Part shown: piece after piece, positions 1 to 10,881 of the stretch | Numbering within the stretch: position 1 is the first letter of the stretch | Layout of the letters: every line of letters starts with the position of its first letter | Made by a program: the position numbers and the translations under genes | Assembly: GCA_963575745.1 (NCBI GenBank) | Contig: CAUYUJ010007213.1 | Span: forward strand, 405,392-469,391 | Reading direction: 5' to 3' | DNA from: Prorocentrum cordatum | Taxonomy: Eukaryota; Sar; Dinophyceae; Prorocentrales; Prorocentraceae | DNA length: 64,000 bases | Notes under the pieces: generated by a model | The model's database searches: none | Told to the model about the DNA's origin: nothing | Seen by the model: only the letters and a program-made list of their open reading frames with translations

Positions 1-109
1 TTCGCCCGAATCCATGATGAGGATATCGCACTCAACCTTGGTTTTCCACCTTACCACCTTCCTCCACTTTCTCTTTTGTTCGCCTCTTGAAAGTCTCCAG
101 CTTCCTCAC

Positions 110-640
110 TTCCATTCTCACCCCCCCTTACTCCTCGCCCTGCTTATTCTCCACATCCTCTCCCTCCCCATCCTTCTCATCATCATTTCCCTCCATGTCC
201 TCCCCCTCCTCCACCTCCGACTCCTCATCCCCTCTCCTCCACGCTCATCCCTCATCCCCGGCATCCTGGTCATGATCATCCTGCCCCTGGTCCCCCATGT
301 TACCTCCTTCTCATCCGTTCTCTCATCTGCGCTGTTCTCCTCTTCTCCTGCGTCGTTCTGCTCGCCCAGCTTATTCCTCCTCCTGCACCTAGTATTCCAC
401 CTCCTGTTCCTCCCTCCTCTTCGTCCTTCCCTATTATCCCCCTCCTCCTCCTTATCCTCTTCCTCGACTCCTCCCCATCCTCATCTACCGTCCTCCCTCA
501 GCTCTCTTGCTCCTCCACATCCCTCCCCCTTGTCCTCCGTGCCACTCCCTCCTCATCACTCCTTCGTCTTCTCCTCATCCTCCTCCTACTCCTCCCTCTC
601 CCTCTTTCTCTCCCTCCCTAGTGGTTCTTTGAAACGACGA
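110..640. repeat. Pyrimidine-rich low-complexity tract
   Basis: This stretch is almost entirely C and T (CTCC, TCCT and similar), so open frames across it encode Ser/Leu/Pro-rich peptides on plus. I see no gene in it. The following 640-1060 has mixed composition and no recognisable gene. Confidence 0.8.
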
Positions 641-1063
641 CCTCCACCGTTGGATCGGTGGTAGTTTTGCCAGTGGGGTCTCGCGTTAAGGACGTACGCG
701 AGGCCTGCGACCCCCTTTTCCAGAGTTCCAGAGTTAAGAAGCACAAGGACTTTCTGGCTGGACAGTTTAGTTGGGGCTTCAGGTCCAACGCTTAAGCGTG
801 TAAGCTGTGCTTGTTCTGATCTCGTCGGTGGACCCACTCCGACTCCCGCTCCATTCCGTTCCATCCCTCCGTCCCTCCTGCCTTCTCCCTGCTCCCCATC
901 CTCACTCCGTTCTTTATCCCATCTTCCCCCCATCCTAGACTCTCGCGATCCATGCGACCCAGATCCGGCTGGCCAGGTTCAGCCCGAAGCGCGGAACAAT
1001 CCGCCCGCTGCTAAACAGACTGGCTGATCGATTGAGGGAGTTTCTATGGAACTCGCGTCATCT

Positions 1064-2231
1064 TCAACCCCCGGCGCGCGAGCCGAGGCGCGTGCCACGG
1101 GGCGCGCTGGGCGTGTCCCGCAGGCCCCTCGCTCGAGGCATCCTCGCAAAGCCGATGCCTGGCGCGCGAGAAGGCCAGGCCCCACCGCGACCCCAGGGAC
1201 TATTTCCAAGGCGCGCCGGGCGTGCCCCAGCAGGGCTCCCGCTCGCGAGACATCCTCGCAAAGTCGCTCCCTGGCGCGCGAGGAGGTCAGGCCCCGCGGA
1301 GCCACCAGGGATCATTTCCGGGGCGCGCGCCACGGGGCACCCAGGGCGTGTCCTAAAAAAGGGCTCTCGCTCGAGACATGGAGAATTTCCGGGGCGCGCG
1401 CCGACGCGCCCCGGGCGTGTCCCAGCCCAGGGCTCTCGCTCGAGGCATCCTCGCAACGTCGACCCCTGGCGCGCTGAGTCGCCGCATGCCCGACGCTGGG
1501 AGGCGGAGGAGGAGGAGGAGGAGGAGGAGGAGGAGGAGGAGAAGGAGGAGGAGGAGGAGGAGGAGGAGGAGGAGAAGAAGGACGAGGACGAGGAGGAGGA
1601 CGAGGAGGAGGAGGAGGAAGAAGAGGAGGAAGAGGAGAACGAGGAAAGTTGGAGTTGGAGTTGGATGAGGAGGAGGAGGAGGAGGAGAAAGAGGGAGGAG
1701 GAGGAGGAGGAGGAAGAGGAGGATGGAGCTCATCTGAGCTGTAGCACATTCTCTCCCATGCGCTGGGGTGGTCGTGCTTGTAAGGCACATCGTTCGCGTC
1801 TGGCAGGCTCTGGCTCTCGCCCGAAACACCCTCGCAAGGCGCACGGGGAGGTCGGGCCCCCACCGCGCCCCAAGAGATCCTTTCCCAGAGCGCGCGCCGG
1901 GGCGCACTGGGCGTGCCCCACGAGGGCTCTCGCTCGAGACACCCTCGCAAACTCGATCCCCTGGCGCGCGAGGTCGTCGGGCCCCACCGCGCCCCCCCAA
2001 GAAACCATTTCCCGGAGCAGGCGCCGGGGCGCCCCGGGCGCGTCCCAGCAGGGCTCGCGCCCGAGACGCCCTCGCAAACTCGATCCACCGGCTCGCGCGA
2101 GAAGCTCAGGCCCCAGCGCGCCCCCCGAGAGAGACCAGTTCCGGGGCGTGCGCCGGGGCGCCCTGGGCGTGTCCCAGCAGGGCTCGCGCTCGAGACGTCC
2201 CCGCATGGCGCGCGAGGAGGTCAGGCCCCTC
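1064..2231. repeat. GC-rich minisatellite array, about 110-bp unit
   Basis: Degenerate tandem units share the landmarks GGCGCGCGAGGAGGTC, ATTTCCGGGGCGCGCGCC, GGGCGTGTCCCAGCAGGG and CTCGCTCGAGACATCCTCGC. Seven or so units are visible (near 1076, 1160, 1274, 1380, 1800, 1960, 2090). The array is interrupted by a (GGA)n tract at 1498-1725. All six frames tend to stay open because the sequence is G+C rich, so the long frames here are not evidence of a gene. Confidence 0.85.
1498..1725. repeat. (GGA)n microsatellite inside the minisatellite
   Basis: A purine-only tract of GGA/GAA triplets splits the minisatellite. It encodes poly-Glu or poly-Arg on plus and poly-Leu/Ser/Pro on minus; no gene is implied. 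Confidence 0.9.
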
Positions 2232-2331
2232 GCCTTCCTGCTCCACTGGCCATCCCTCGGACGTCCATTCCCTGTGTTTTTTGTCGGTTTTGTGCGTGGT
2301 TTCTTTCGCCAAATGACCAAGGATGCTCCTC

Positions 2332-2383
2332 GACGGTCCTCGCCGAAGGAAAAATGCACACGTCCGAGCGATGCCAAGTCCAC
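2332..2383 (+). repeat. Dispersed repeat, copy at 2.3 kb
   Basis: The stretch ending in AAAATGCACACGTCCGAGCG and GATGCCAAG recurs at 21168-21221 with few changes, in the same orientation. The preceding 2262-2300 (GGACGTCCATTCC then a T-rich stretch ending TTTTGTGCG) resembles 21447-21484. Two shared blocks in both places suggest one older dispersed repeat. Its class is unknown. Confidence 0.55.
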
Positions 2384-2389
2384 GTTCGC

Positions 2390-3780
2390 CTGATCCTCGC
2401 CCGCCTGGCCCTCGTCCTTCGGATCCTCCCCCTCGCGAGCTTCGCCCGTCTGATCCGCGCGCGCTTTCTCCTCTCGCTTATCCTCATCTCGCCCAGGAGC
2501 GCAAGCTCCTTCATCTTTGTATATACAGATGCTCACGATCCACCGCAGAGCGGCCGGCTAGTATAACATCCTCCCCTCCTTCTTGCATCACTCCCTGTTA
2601 TCATCTTGTCGCTACGCTCGTAGCTGGTGTCCTTACCCTCCTCCTCCTCCGTCTCCTCCTCCTCCTCCTCTTCCTCCCAGATTTCCCGAGCCGAGGGCAT
2701 TCGCAACGAAATCTGGAAAGCAATCGATCTTCCCGTACTTTATTCGGTGGCGCGCCATCAGTTGGCGGCGGAGCTTTGCCGTCTCATTGCAACAATATGT
2801 GGGTCTTGAGCTCTCCAGACCCCGCCCCAGGTGCGAGATCCGCCGCGAGGCTCAGTTCGACCCCTTCCGATGCGAGCCTCAAGCAAGGCGGACGAGCTGC
2901 TGCAGTGAGGTTGCGCCTATAGCGTGCCAGGGTGACGGCCCCACGCGAAGCTAGGCGGTGGCGCCGAGGCGCCAGAATCAGAACCGACCTCTGCGGAACA
3001 CGCACGTTTCCTCTCTACCTTGACATATGTACTTGAATGTCATTCACTATGGGTCCCCAGTCTGTGCGCTCGCGTAGCAGCTGCAGTGCCGCTGCGCAAG
3101 CGCAGCCGTCCACCTCCCGCGCGGCCAACAGCTGGGCCCAGTTCCTCCTCGACGAGCAGAGGCCCAGGACCTGCCACGGATGCACCAAAACCCTTTTTAG
3201 GACCCCTTCCCCCCAATAACACCAGGGAGCAAAAGCTCCCCTCCATGACCCCCCCCCCTCCCACTCTTGGGTCCACGATGTACGAGGACCCCCCCTTCTC
3301 CAAAACCCCTTTTCCCAGAACCCTCCAGGACCTGCGTGGACGGCCAGCAAAAATCCAGTAGGCGGTAGAGGGCCAGGGCGTGGAATACACTGAGGAACAG
3401 AGGCCCACTGACGAACAGAGGTCCAACAGGTGGTAGATAGCCAGAGGGCGGAAGGTACTACGGGCATCTCACGCGCGCACGCGTGCGCCCCCTCGTGGAG
3501 AAGCCCGCAAGACTCATCCCGGATTTCCTAAAAAGCGCAAATGTTCGGGCAAGACCACCCCACCCTCAAGGCCGTCCACCATGGGGGGGCAACTCCGACA
3601 CAAGATCCACAGATCCGCGACGCCCCCGTTGGACCGCTGCGACTTCGTTCGCGGGCCCAGTGGAGAACTGCGAGGGGGCAGGTATTCTCAAATGGCGGCG
3701 GGCCTTCTCAGAAACGCTCTGGCCTTCTCAAAAGATTACACCAAAAAAACACCCCAATCAGTGGATGGTTTTCGCTGAGG
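2390..3780. other. No recognisable gene
   Basis: Mixed-composition DNA with a short pyrimidine tract near 2635-2690 and a partial direct duplication near 3392-3425 (GAACAGAGG twice). I see no exon, RNA gene or mobile element that I can support. Confidence 0.5.
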
Positions 3781-3787
3781 AGATCCA

Positions 3788-3892
3788 CCGGAACCCGGGA
3801 GCCCCGGAACACAAAACCCACCGAAATGGGCCCGGAACCCATAACCGTGAACCCGGGAACCCGGAACCGTGAACCCGGGAACCCAGGCTGCT
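3788..3892. repeat. Short minisatellite, AACCCGGGAACCC units
   Basis: Tandem copies of a roughly 22-bp unit with core CCGTGAACCCGGGAACCC, at least two near-perfect and one or two degenerate. Non-coding. Confidence 0.75.
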
Positions 3893-3961
3893 ACCAAAAT
3901 CGTCGGGAAACTTTCGCCAGATCTTTCAACGTCCGCTAGGACCCCTTCAGCGCAAGCACCC

Positions 3962-4151
3962 CAAAAGTCCGATGTTTTTTTTGTTTTTCAATGCGGGGCT
4001 GCAGAAGCCTCGACCCACTCCCAAGGACTGGCTTTTCATCCCGAGTCGTTTGTTGACGGTCCTGGGGCCCGGCGAGGGCCCCTAGAAGCCACAAGCTTTA
4101 TAAAAAAACACCTCCCTCTTGATTTGTTCAATGCGTTCGATGTCTGGGACT
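3962..4151 (+). mobile_element. Diverged T5-hairpin MITE, copy A
   Basis: The order of landmarks matches the 185-bp hairpin element family: GTCCGATG-T-rich start, CCTCGACCCA, TTTTCATCCCGAGTCGTTTG, TTGACGGTCC, GGCGAGGGCCCCTAGA, and the GATGTCTGGGA end. Unlike the copies at 11.5, 14.1 and 57.6 kb, both terminal hairpins have decayed here, so this is an old copy. Confidence 0.6.
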
Positions 4152-4329
4152 GGTTAGGAAGTTTTCCGGAAGCCAGGACCACGGGAGCGAGGTCGCCAGC
4201 GGGCTCGCAACCGCTGTCGCCGCCTGGGAGGCGCAGGCAGCCCAGCCTCGGCAGGGCCCGGGCTGGGCGGCCAGCCCCGGCGCAGCGCTCGAGCTCGCTC
4301 GGAGATTGTGCAAGGGATGGACGAGCACG

Positions 4330-5645
4330 ACAGCCAGTCAGCATATACCCACCCCATGTAGAATGGCGCCTGCACGGGGCACTTGGCCGCGGGACACTCC
4401 ACAGAGGCGCGTGCGCCCTGAGGGGCACGCACGGAGAGGTGAGAGACGAGAGAGGAGAGGAGAACTGCGGGTGTCGCCGCTGGCCTGGCCTAAGACATCT
4501 TCCACAGAGGTTCCCCCCAGCCGATTCTAGACGAGCGCGTTCCACTACTCGCAGAATGATTGCTCGCAAATGGCCTGGATCCGCCGGGGGGGATCCACGA
4601 GAAATTACATTGAAGCAGACATGTGCTCTTCGGACGTCTGCGATGAGGCACTTTGCGAGCAGTGGAACGCGCTCGCAACTCCAGAATAGGTCAAGAGAGG
4701 AACGGGTGGTCCAGGCCAAAGGCCAGTCTGGCAGCAGGGCAAGCAGCCCGCCGGACAAGTCGGGTGTCGCCGACGGTGGCGGCCTCGGCCATCTCCAGCA
4801 GCTCCACGAGGCCGACGGGCTTGCTTGCCAGTGAGTTTGCGACAAGAAACGTCACTCCAGCAACGTTGGACCCCTCCAGTCGCCATTATGCAATCACGGC
4901 CCTCCACGTCGCACAGAAGCAGCTTGGCTAGGGGCCCTCCTCTTCCTCATCCTTGCCCCCCTCAGTTGTCACTCCTCATCCCTTCCTTTGCCCCCCTTGG
5001 CTCCCTCCCATAGCCATATCCCTTCTCTTCCTTCCCGCATCGTCATAGACATTATCCACTTCATGTTGGTTCGACGGTCATTGCCCTCCTCCTCCTGACG
5101 CGGCAGAGACGGTCTTTCCAGCATCGCATGCCGGGAAGACCACCAATATTTAAGACGGAACCAGAACGACGATAACATCGGGTGAGGATACAGCGGGCGA
5201 CTCGACGAAGAACGCGTAGAACATCTGTAGATCTACGAAACATCGATGAACTTGTTCGTAGATTCGACGGAGCAACACCAATTTTCAGGTAAATAAAACC
5301 TGTAGTCGATCTCCTGCTACTCGAGAACAAATCGTGAATCTCTCAAATCTGGCGGCTCTGGAAGATGTCTCGGGCGCCGCGGCCTTCTCAGAGCGTTCCG
5401 GAACGCGCCAGAACGGACTTATCCTTGTCCTGGCCCCGTGTGAACCACGCTCATCCCCCGAACGAGCGATCGTTCGAGCGATCCACGGCAATGACCGTCA
5501 GATGCCACTGCTCAGCGTGATGCGGCGGTGGCCCCCGGCGACACGCCATGCTTTGCAAGCTGATGCCGCGTCGCTCCGCTACGAAGGACGAGAAATCGGG
5601 GAAAGCTCGGCACGTTGGTGCTTGGGAACTGGGACGTGGTTAGCG
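4330..5645. other. No recognisable gene
   Basis: Mixed-composition DNA. Open frames are present on both strands but none shows a domain or motif I recognise, and none looks clearly exon-like. Confidence 0.4.
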
Positions 5646-5649
5646 TGTT

Positions 5650-5812
5650 TGAAGGGGCCCACAAACACACAAATAAATACACACAAATAAAAAGATCCCC
5701 CATATTCTCCGATATGTTCTGGGTTTTTGTCTTCCCCCCCACTTCCCATATTTTCCCATATTTTCCTGGGGATCGACGATTAATTGTGTCTGTGTGTTTC
5801 TTCCCCTCCTGA
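5650..5812 (+). mobile_element. 163-bp dispersed element, copy 1
   Basis: Starts TGAAGGGGCCC, contains AAATAAATACACACAAATAAA and CTTCCCCCCCACTTCCCATA, and ends CCCCTCCTGA. It is flanked by a perfect 5-bp direct repeat GTGTT (5645-5649 and 5813-5817). Three more copies lie at 19864, 30209 and 57307, all in this orientation. Five-bp duplications and internal AATAAA would fit a solo LTR, but the ends are TG...GA, not TG...CA. A MITE is the alternative. Confidence 0.8.
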
Positions 5813-5904
5813 GTGTTGCATGCCCAAGCGCAATGGGCCAGAACTGGCGGCGCGACACGCTGAGCGAGAGCCCTTGACCGTACACGATCGGGCACCGACC
5901 AGTG

Positions 5905-5943
5905 AATTAGTGTCCTCTGGGCGGCGCCCAGAGGACACTAATT
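5905..5943. other. Perfect 39-nt inverted repeat
   Basis: Two 19-nt arms (AATTAGTGTCCTCTGGGCG and its exact complement) are separated by one G. This could extrude as a cruciform. It is not attached to a recognised gene. Confidence 0.9.
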
Positions 5944-6159
5944 TGTTCCCCAGCGCATCCTTTGGAGAGGGGGGTCGGGGAAGCGAGAGTAAGAGGTGCG
6001 ACGGTGGTCCTGCCGATGCGTTTTTCTATGTTTAACATGTTTGTATGTTTTTGCACGTTTCGACCAGCACCAACGCCCATTTGGCAAGATGAGAGCTGCG
6101 ACGGGGTCGCCTAAGCCCTTCGGGGAAACCCTGTACTGGGCGCCAGACATTCCAGCCGT

Positions 6160-6285
6160 CGGAGACGTAACCCACGAAGGCCTCCGCGGGCAGCTCGACG
6201 TCGTGGCCGCCGAGCTTGAACTTGAGGCTCGCCACCTGGTCGATGCTGTCGCAGTCTCCCCCCAGCTTATCCCACCAGCCCTCTG
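6160..6285 (-). pseudogene. Aspartic protease (pepsin family A1), C-terminal-type exon
   Basis: Read on the minus strand, this encodes a peptide with RPEGWWDKLGGDCDSIDQV followed by ASLKFKLGGHDVELPAEAFV and GYVSD. The pattern C-x-x-I-x-x-x-x-x-L-x-F-x-L-G-G-x-x-x-x-L-x-x-x-x-F/Y-V is typical of the C-terminal lobe of pepsin-like proteases, just before the last disulfide region. A plausible acceptor (ACGCCCAG) precedes the block at about 6284; the donor is not clear. The second catalytic Asp exon and the last exon were not found. It lies on the same strand as, and downstream of, the N-terminal protease exons at 19.2-17.6 kb. It may be the far end of that gene, or a separate fragment. Whether it is functional cannot be told. 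Confidence 0.55.
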
Positions 6286-6299
6286 GGCGTAGGTGGTTT

Positions 6300-7355
6300 A
6301 GGGAGTTTCCTCTTCCATCTTCCCTTCTTCCCCTTCGGGGAGGGGTTTACCCCTCCCCCTAACCCCCTCCCCTGGACCTGGACGGGGGGTTTCGCTGGTA
6401 GTTGGAGCGTCCAAAACGGCCTCGGCGAGGAAGCCAAAATCATCGGTTTTACTATGGTTTTGGCAGATTTTAGAGGCTCCCGAGGGGGGAGGCTAATTGG
6501 GGGACCCCCTTCCTTTGATCGATCACCTCCAAGATGGGGATACGCGAAGCGTCAAGAATTCAGGCCCTTCTCGATCTCGGCAATCACGCTGCTCGGCGCG
6601 CTGACGGCAGCCAGCGAAAACGGGCGACCTCTCCTCTCCTGGCGCTCGGCGCCGGCGTCGACAAGCCGGCGCCCACGGCCGTGCACCCAAGGAGGGGGGT
6701 CGCCGTGCAAGGGGAGGCAGCTTGGAACAGAATCGGCCCTCCGCGCAGGCAGCAACCTCCTGTGAGAAGCTATAACAATACCCCTGGCCGTGACCCTTTG
6801 GAGAGGGACCGAAGTTAGGAGGGCCGAAAACATGAGGGGATAGAAGGGCCTATTCTGCAGATGTGTCAGACCCAAACCGCCCAGATGCATCCTCCCTAAT
6901 GCGAAGGTGGGGGCCGCGGTGAGGCCACGTCTGCATCGTGCCTTTGGGGTTAGGGGTTCTTTTCTTCTCGATGATCCTTCTCCTCGCTGGTGCTCCCCCG
7001 TTCGGTGAAGGGCGGACAAGGCGGGGTTCCTCCTGGGAGGCCCGCCGCCCTCGACAATCCCCGCTTCCGCGCGCCGCCGAGGGCGGCGCGGAACGCCTCG
7101 TCAGATTTTGTTTTTAAGATGGCGCTTCCGGGTGCGCCGAGGAGAGAGGAGCCAGGAAGAGGCAGTGAAATCTGGGAGAGATTTCATGGTCCCAAGCATC
7201 AGATCCACATACCCCTGTAGTGCTCACCCCCCTCTCGAACGCCTCCCAGGAATGCGTCCTGGACGCCAGGGCCTCCACTGGGTCCAGGCTTTTCGCTCCT
7301 TGTCTGAATGTTCTGAGGTGCTTTCCTCCAGGGCAACTTCTTTCTTCACGGCTTA
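6300..7355. other. No recognisable gene; short inverted repeats
   Basis: Contains a small palindrome near 6337-6358 (GGGGAGGGG with CCCCTCCCC) and another near 7068-7092 built on TTCCGCGCGCCGCC. Open frames around 6550-6800 are not recognisable. Confidence 0.4.
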
Positions 7356-7521
7356 TAGGGGGAAAACAAACCTACCTCGCTTTTGACCACCCTCGCTTCC
7401 AAAAGATACCAAACGATGCCAAACTACGGCCTGTACTGGTCAGGCCGCTTGACGAGGAGGCGCGTGGTATGACTTGGTTTTGCCTGGAAGCGAAAGCGGG
7501 GTAGGTAATTCACGCTCTGAG
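7356..7521 (+). mobile_element. 166-bp dispersed repeat, copy 1
   Basis: This block and 11884-12049 are the same length and about 97 percent identical by eye (five differences counted). Near the ends are inverted motifs: ACCTACCTCGCTTTTG at the left, and the complement of ACCTACCCCGCTTTCG at the right. That suggests a MITE. No convincing target duplication is visible. Its frame on minus ends with a Leu/Arg-rich peptide that I do not recognise. Confidence 0.75.
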
Positions 7522-7628
7522 CGAAGGAGAAGCCCCCGGTTTCGTCGGCCCGATGAGCGAGGTGCCGGTGTCCATGATTGCTGCGCAGCCCCCGTTGCAG
7601 CCCACGGGGTGGGTGCCGCCGGGCCCCT

Positions 7629-8055
7629 CGATGGGAGGAGGAGGAGGGGGAGGAGGAGGAGGGGGAGGAAGAGGAGGAGGAGGAGGAGGAGGGAGGGGGA
7701 GGAGGAGGAGGAGGAGGAGGAGGAGGGGAGGGAGGAGGAGGAGGGAGGAGGAGGAGGAGGAGGAGGAGGAGGGGGAGGAGGAGGCGCCGCAGCAGCAGCA
7801 GCAGCAGCAGCACCAGGGGGGACCAGGACCAGAAGCAGGAGCAGCAGCTTGGACGCCAGGTTTGGGAGGATGGGCTGGAGCAGACGAAGGGCCAGGACCA
7901 TGAGAGGAAGGGAGGGCGCAGGGGAAGGAGGAATAGAGAGGGCGGAGGATGGGGGTGGGGGGAGGGGGGAGGGGGGGGGAGAGAGGGGAGGAGGAGTAGG
8001 AGAATGGGGAAAAGAAAAATGGGAAACAATGACAAGGCGTAGGAGGAGAAGGAGT
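7629..8055. repeat. Polypurine (GGA)n tract with a (GCA)n island
   Basis: Purine-only GGA/GGGGA repeats on plus, broken by (GCA)7 or so at 7792-7812. Poly-Gly/Glu/Arg frames here are products of the repeat. Confidence 0.85.
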
Positions 8056-8187
8056 TAGCAAGAAAACCAGGAGCAGGAGGAACCTGGGAACGAAGGGAAG
8101 GGAGGAGGAGGAACCGGATGTATCATGAAGGAGCGGAGAGAAGAAGAGGGGGAGGAGGGGGAAAACGGTTGGTGCAGAGGGGGATGC

Positions 8188-8209
8188 TGCTGATGATGAT
8201 GATGCTGCT

Positions 8210-8240
<31 letters not shown>

Positions 8241-8606
8241 ATGATGATACTGATGATAATACTGATAATGATGGTGATGATGGTGATGGTTACGGTGATG
8301 GTGATGATGGTGATGAGGATGATCACGAGTATCAGGATGAATATGTTGATGAAGGCGATGATGACGGTGACGGTGATGATTATACACATGACGATGTTAA
8401 TGGCATTGTTGCTGATAGTAGCGATAATGATAATGGTAGCGGTAGTGATTACGATATTGCTAACGATGGTGATGCTGATGGTGATGGTGATGGTGGTGAT
8501 GATGATAATGACGATGGTGACGGTGATGGTAATGGTAATGCTGATGTTGTTGTTGGTGCGAATAATACTGTATGGTAATAAAACAAAACAATAATCACAA
8601 AACTAC

Positions 8607-8661
<55 letters not shown>

Positions 8662-8690
8662 GGTGATGATGACGATGCTGGTGGTGAGGC
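8188..8690. repeat. (GAT)n/(GCT)n microsatellites
   Basis: Two (GAT)n blocks (about 8188-8560, degenerate; 8608-8680, nearly pure) with a short (GCT)n run near 8205-8222. They produce poly-Met/Asp frames only. Confidence 0.9.
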
Positions 8691-8699
8691 GGAGGAGGA

Positions 8700-9650
8700 A
8701 GAGGAATCAGATCGTCCCTGCAAGGGAGGAGGAGCAGCAGCAGTCACAAACAGTGGAGTAGGAGCGAGAGGAGAAGGGAGAGCAGGATGGGCAGAGGAAG
8801 GCACAGGGGAAGGGGCGAAAACAGAAGGCAGAGGACCAGCGTTCAGACTGATGATGATGAGTTCGCCTCTGTGGAGCCAGATGCACTATGCTGGCTGCCC
8901 CCCCCCCCCAGGGCAGGGGGCTCTCCAAAACCACAGCTGGATCCGCTCGTCCCTCGGGGCTTTGACATGCAGTGACCCTCCGTAGCTGCAGGGCCCCGCC
9001 ATTGCTCGGGCCCTTGGGCAGTCCATCTGAAAGCCTCTGGAAATTGAGTCGCAGGAGGAGCTACACGTTCGGCAGGCAAATAGACTGCAAGGAAAGGTCT
9101 CGTCGGCCCAAGAGATAGACATATACACAGATCTACATGTATCTAAATATATATACACATATGTACACGCATATACGCATGTGCATATTAAGTGTATGTG
9201 GATGCATATGTATATGAGCATGCACATAAACATAGATGCATGTGTTGCGTCCCCTGGGCTGCAACATGACAGCCGAATGATGCAAACACAAAGAATAAGC
9301 ACACCTCATTCGTTCTCTCTCGGTGAGGCGGCGCTGACTCCAACAGCCCGGTCGGCAGGCTGCAAAAATCCAACGCTGCCCGTGCTTCGTCCACTGGCGA
9401 ACCCTCGTGGAATTTGTGGGAGGGGAGGGGAGCCTCGACTCTCCAGGATGGCCCAGCTGCTGCCGCCCCCCGCGGGTGGACGAACTGAGTGATTTCACAG
9501 GCTTGCCCGAACCTTTCTTGCCAGCGGCTGGGGCGACCGTGGGCCGCAACCGCCACGCCTCCGTGCCATGACGCAGATACCTGGTGAGAAGCGCAACGTC
9601 AGCCTGTGCCTTCTCCACCGTGGCGGTTCTGGGCCCACTGCCGGTGGGCC
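8700..9650. other. No recognisable gene; AT-alternating patch
   Basis: Holds an AT-rich patch of ATATGTACACGCATATACGC-type sequence near 9120-9240 and otherwise mixed DNA. The long minus-strand frame crossing it (to 10185) also runs through the MITE at 9.7-9.9 kb and is not a credible gene. Confidence 0.4.
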
Positions 9651-9669
9651 CGCTCGAGGTGTCCCCGAC

Positions 9670-9956
9670 CCATGCAGGTGGTACGCCACCAATCGGGTCT
9701 GCAAGTGGTACTGCCAATCGGGTACTCCAGATTTCGTAATAAAGGGAGGGGGGTCTCATTTCGGGGGGGGGGGTCTCTTCCAGGCTATCTTGGAGGGCCT
9801 GGGGGGGGTTGGAAGGTTCTCCCACGGGGGAGGTCTGAAATGGCTTGTCTTGGAGGGTCCAGACCCCCTCCCTTTTATTACGAAATCTGGAGTATGCCAC
9901 CAATCGGGTATGCCCCGGCGGCCCATGCAAGTGGTATGCCACCAATCGGGGTGACC
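9670..9956. repeat. Short direct repeats around the MITE
   Basis: The roughly 25-bp unit with core GTGGTAYGCCACCAATCGGG occurs at about 9678, 9705 (variant), 9894 and 9930, on both sides of the TA-flanked element. It reads as a pre-existing tandem array that the MITE split. Confidence 0.65.
9722..9897. mobile_element. TA-flanked inverted-repeat element (mariner-type MITE)
   Basis: The left end CTCCAGATTTCGTAATAAAG followed by GGAGGGGGGTCT is mirrored at the right end as AGACCCCCTCCC followed by TTTTATTACGAAATCTGGAG. The arms are about 34 bp and near-perfect. Each end abuts TA, consistent with the TA target duplication of Tc1/mariner elements and Stowaway-like MITEs. It has no coding capacity. 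It has inserted into a cluster of short direct repeats (GTGGTAYGCCACCAATCGGG). Confidence 0.8.
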
Positions 9957-10499
9957 CTGCTCGAGGCGACCCCGACCTACATGAGCTGTGGGGTTGCGAG
10001 CCCTGGAGCCGACAGGGGGCGCTGGCGGCCCCAGCGAGCAAGCCGAGGGCGCCATGAAAACCGGTCCGAGCAGAACGAGGCTTCTTGTGGAGACCGACGG
10101 CTCGTTGATCGTCTACATATATCTGGGCTTGTAATGCTGGAGCCCAGGCAAAGGGAGCCTTTTGCTGTTTTTGTTCAAAGTTCAAATCAAGTTTGCCGAG
10201 GAGTTCAAAGAAAGTTCCCCAAAAAATCTAAACTAACGGCGCCGATTCTGACCGGGCGCCGGGTTCGGAGTGGAAGTCAGCAGCAAGCGAGGCACAGTGC
10301 TCAGCAGCGGGGGCGGTGGAGGGGAGGTGAATCCTGACTTGCCGGGTTCACACAAGCAAAGCAGCATCACCGCGGCAGTCTTGGGCCACTACCGCCCACC
10401 GCGCAGGGCGTAACATCTTGTGCCCGCCTGGCTTGAAACGTGATCCGTCAGTGCATGCAGTTCCAGAGACGGCTTGCTGAGGTGCTCGGGTGCTGTCTT

Positions 10500-10840
10500 T
10501 ACATCAAAGCACGGACTGCTCGAAACCATGTCCTGCCGGCGCCCCGCTGTCGCAATCTGGCCAGTGCTGACAGCCTCGCTCGAGCGGCGAAGCTGTGATA
10601 CTCTTCCCCGAGTTTGCCAAGCTCCTCCCGAGTGAGACTCTCGCGAAGTGAGGCTGACCTAGGACGTTGCAAAAGCCCATGCCTGATGTTGTCGCTGTAA
10701 AATCCAAAATGCACAGCGGGGCTCCTGCAACCCTAAGGCCTTCAATTTGCAACGAATGTAGCTCCTCGGGGTCGACTCCAACAACCCTGGTCCCGTTGGC
10801 GAGCCCTGCTTGGGCCCAGTCCCCCAAAGCTTCCCGGTAT
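10500..10840 (-). other. Unassigned coding-like segments
   Basis: On the minus strand two overlapping frames look exon-like rather than repeat-derived. One reads SLRESLTREELGKLGEEYHS then FAARARLSALARLRQRGAG (about 10520-10660). The other reads GTRVVGVDPEELHSLQIEGL (about 10740-10800). They are in different frames, with AG|GT-like dinucleotides between them. I do not recognise a family. They could be exons of one unknown gene or a decayed gene. Confidence 0.25.
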
Positions 10841-10881
10841 CTCATCCAACCACTTTGACGGCCCAAATGCTGCACCCCTTT

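Noticed and set aside
1032-2393. A 453-codon plus-strand frame as a gene
   Set aside because: It runs through a GC-rich minisatellite and a (GGA)n tract, and other frames are equally open; no domain.
8188-8690. A Met/Asp-rich protein gene
   Set aside because: Pure (GAT)n-derived frame.
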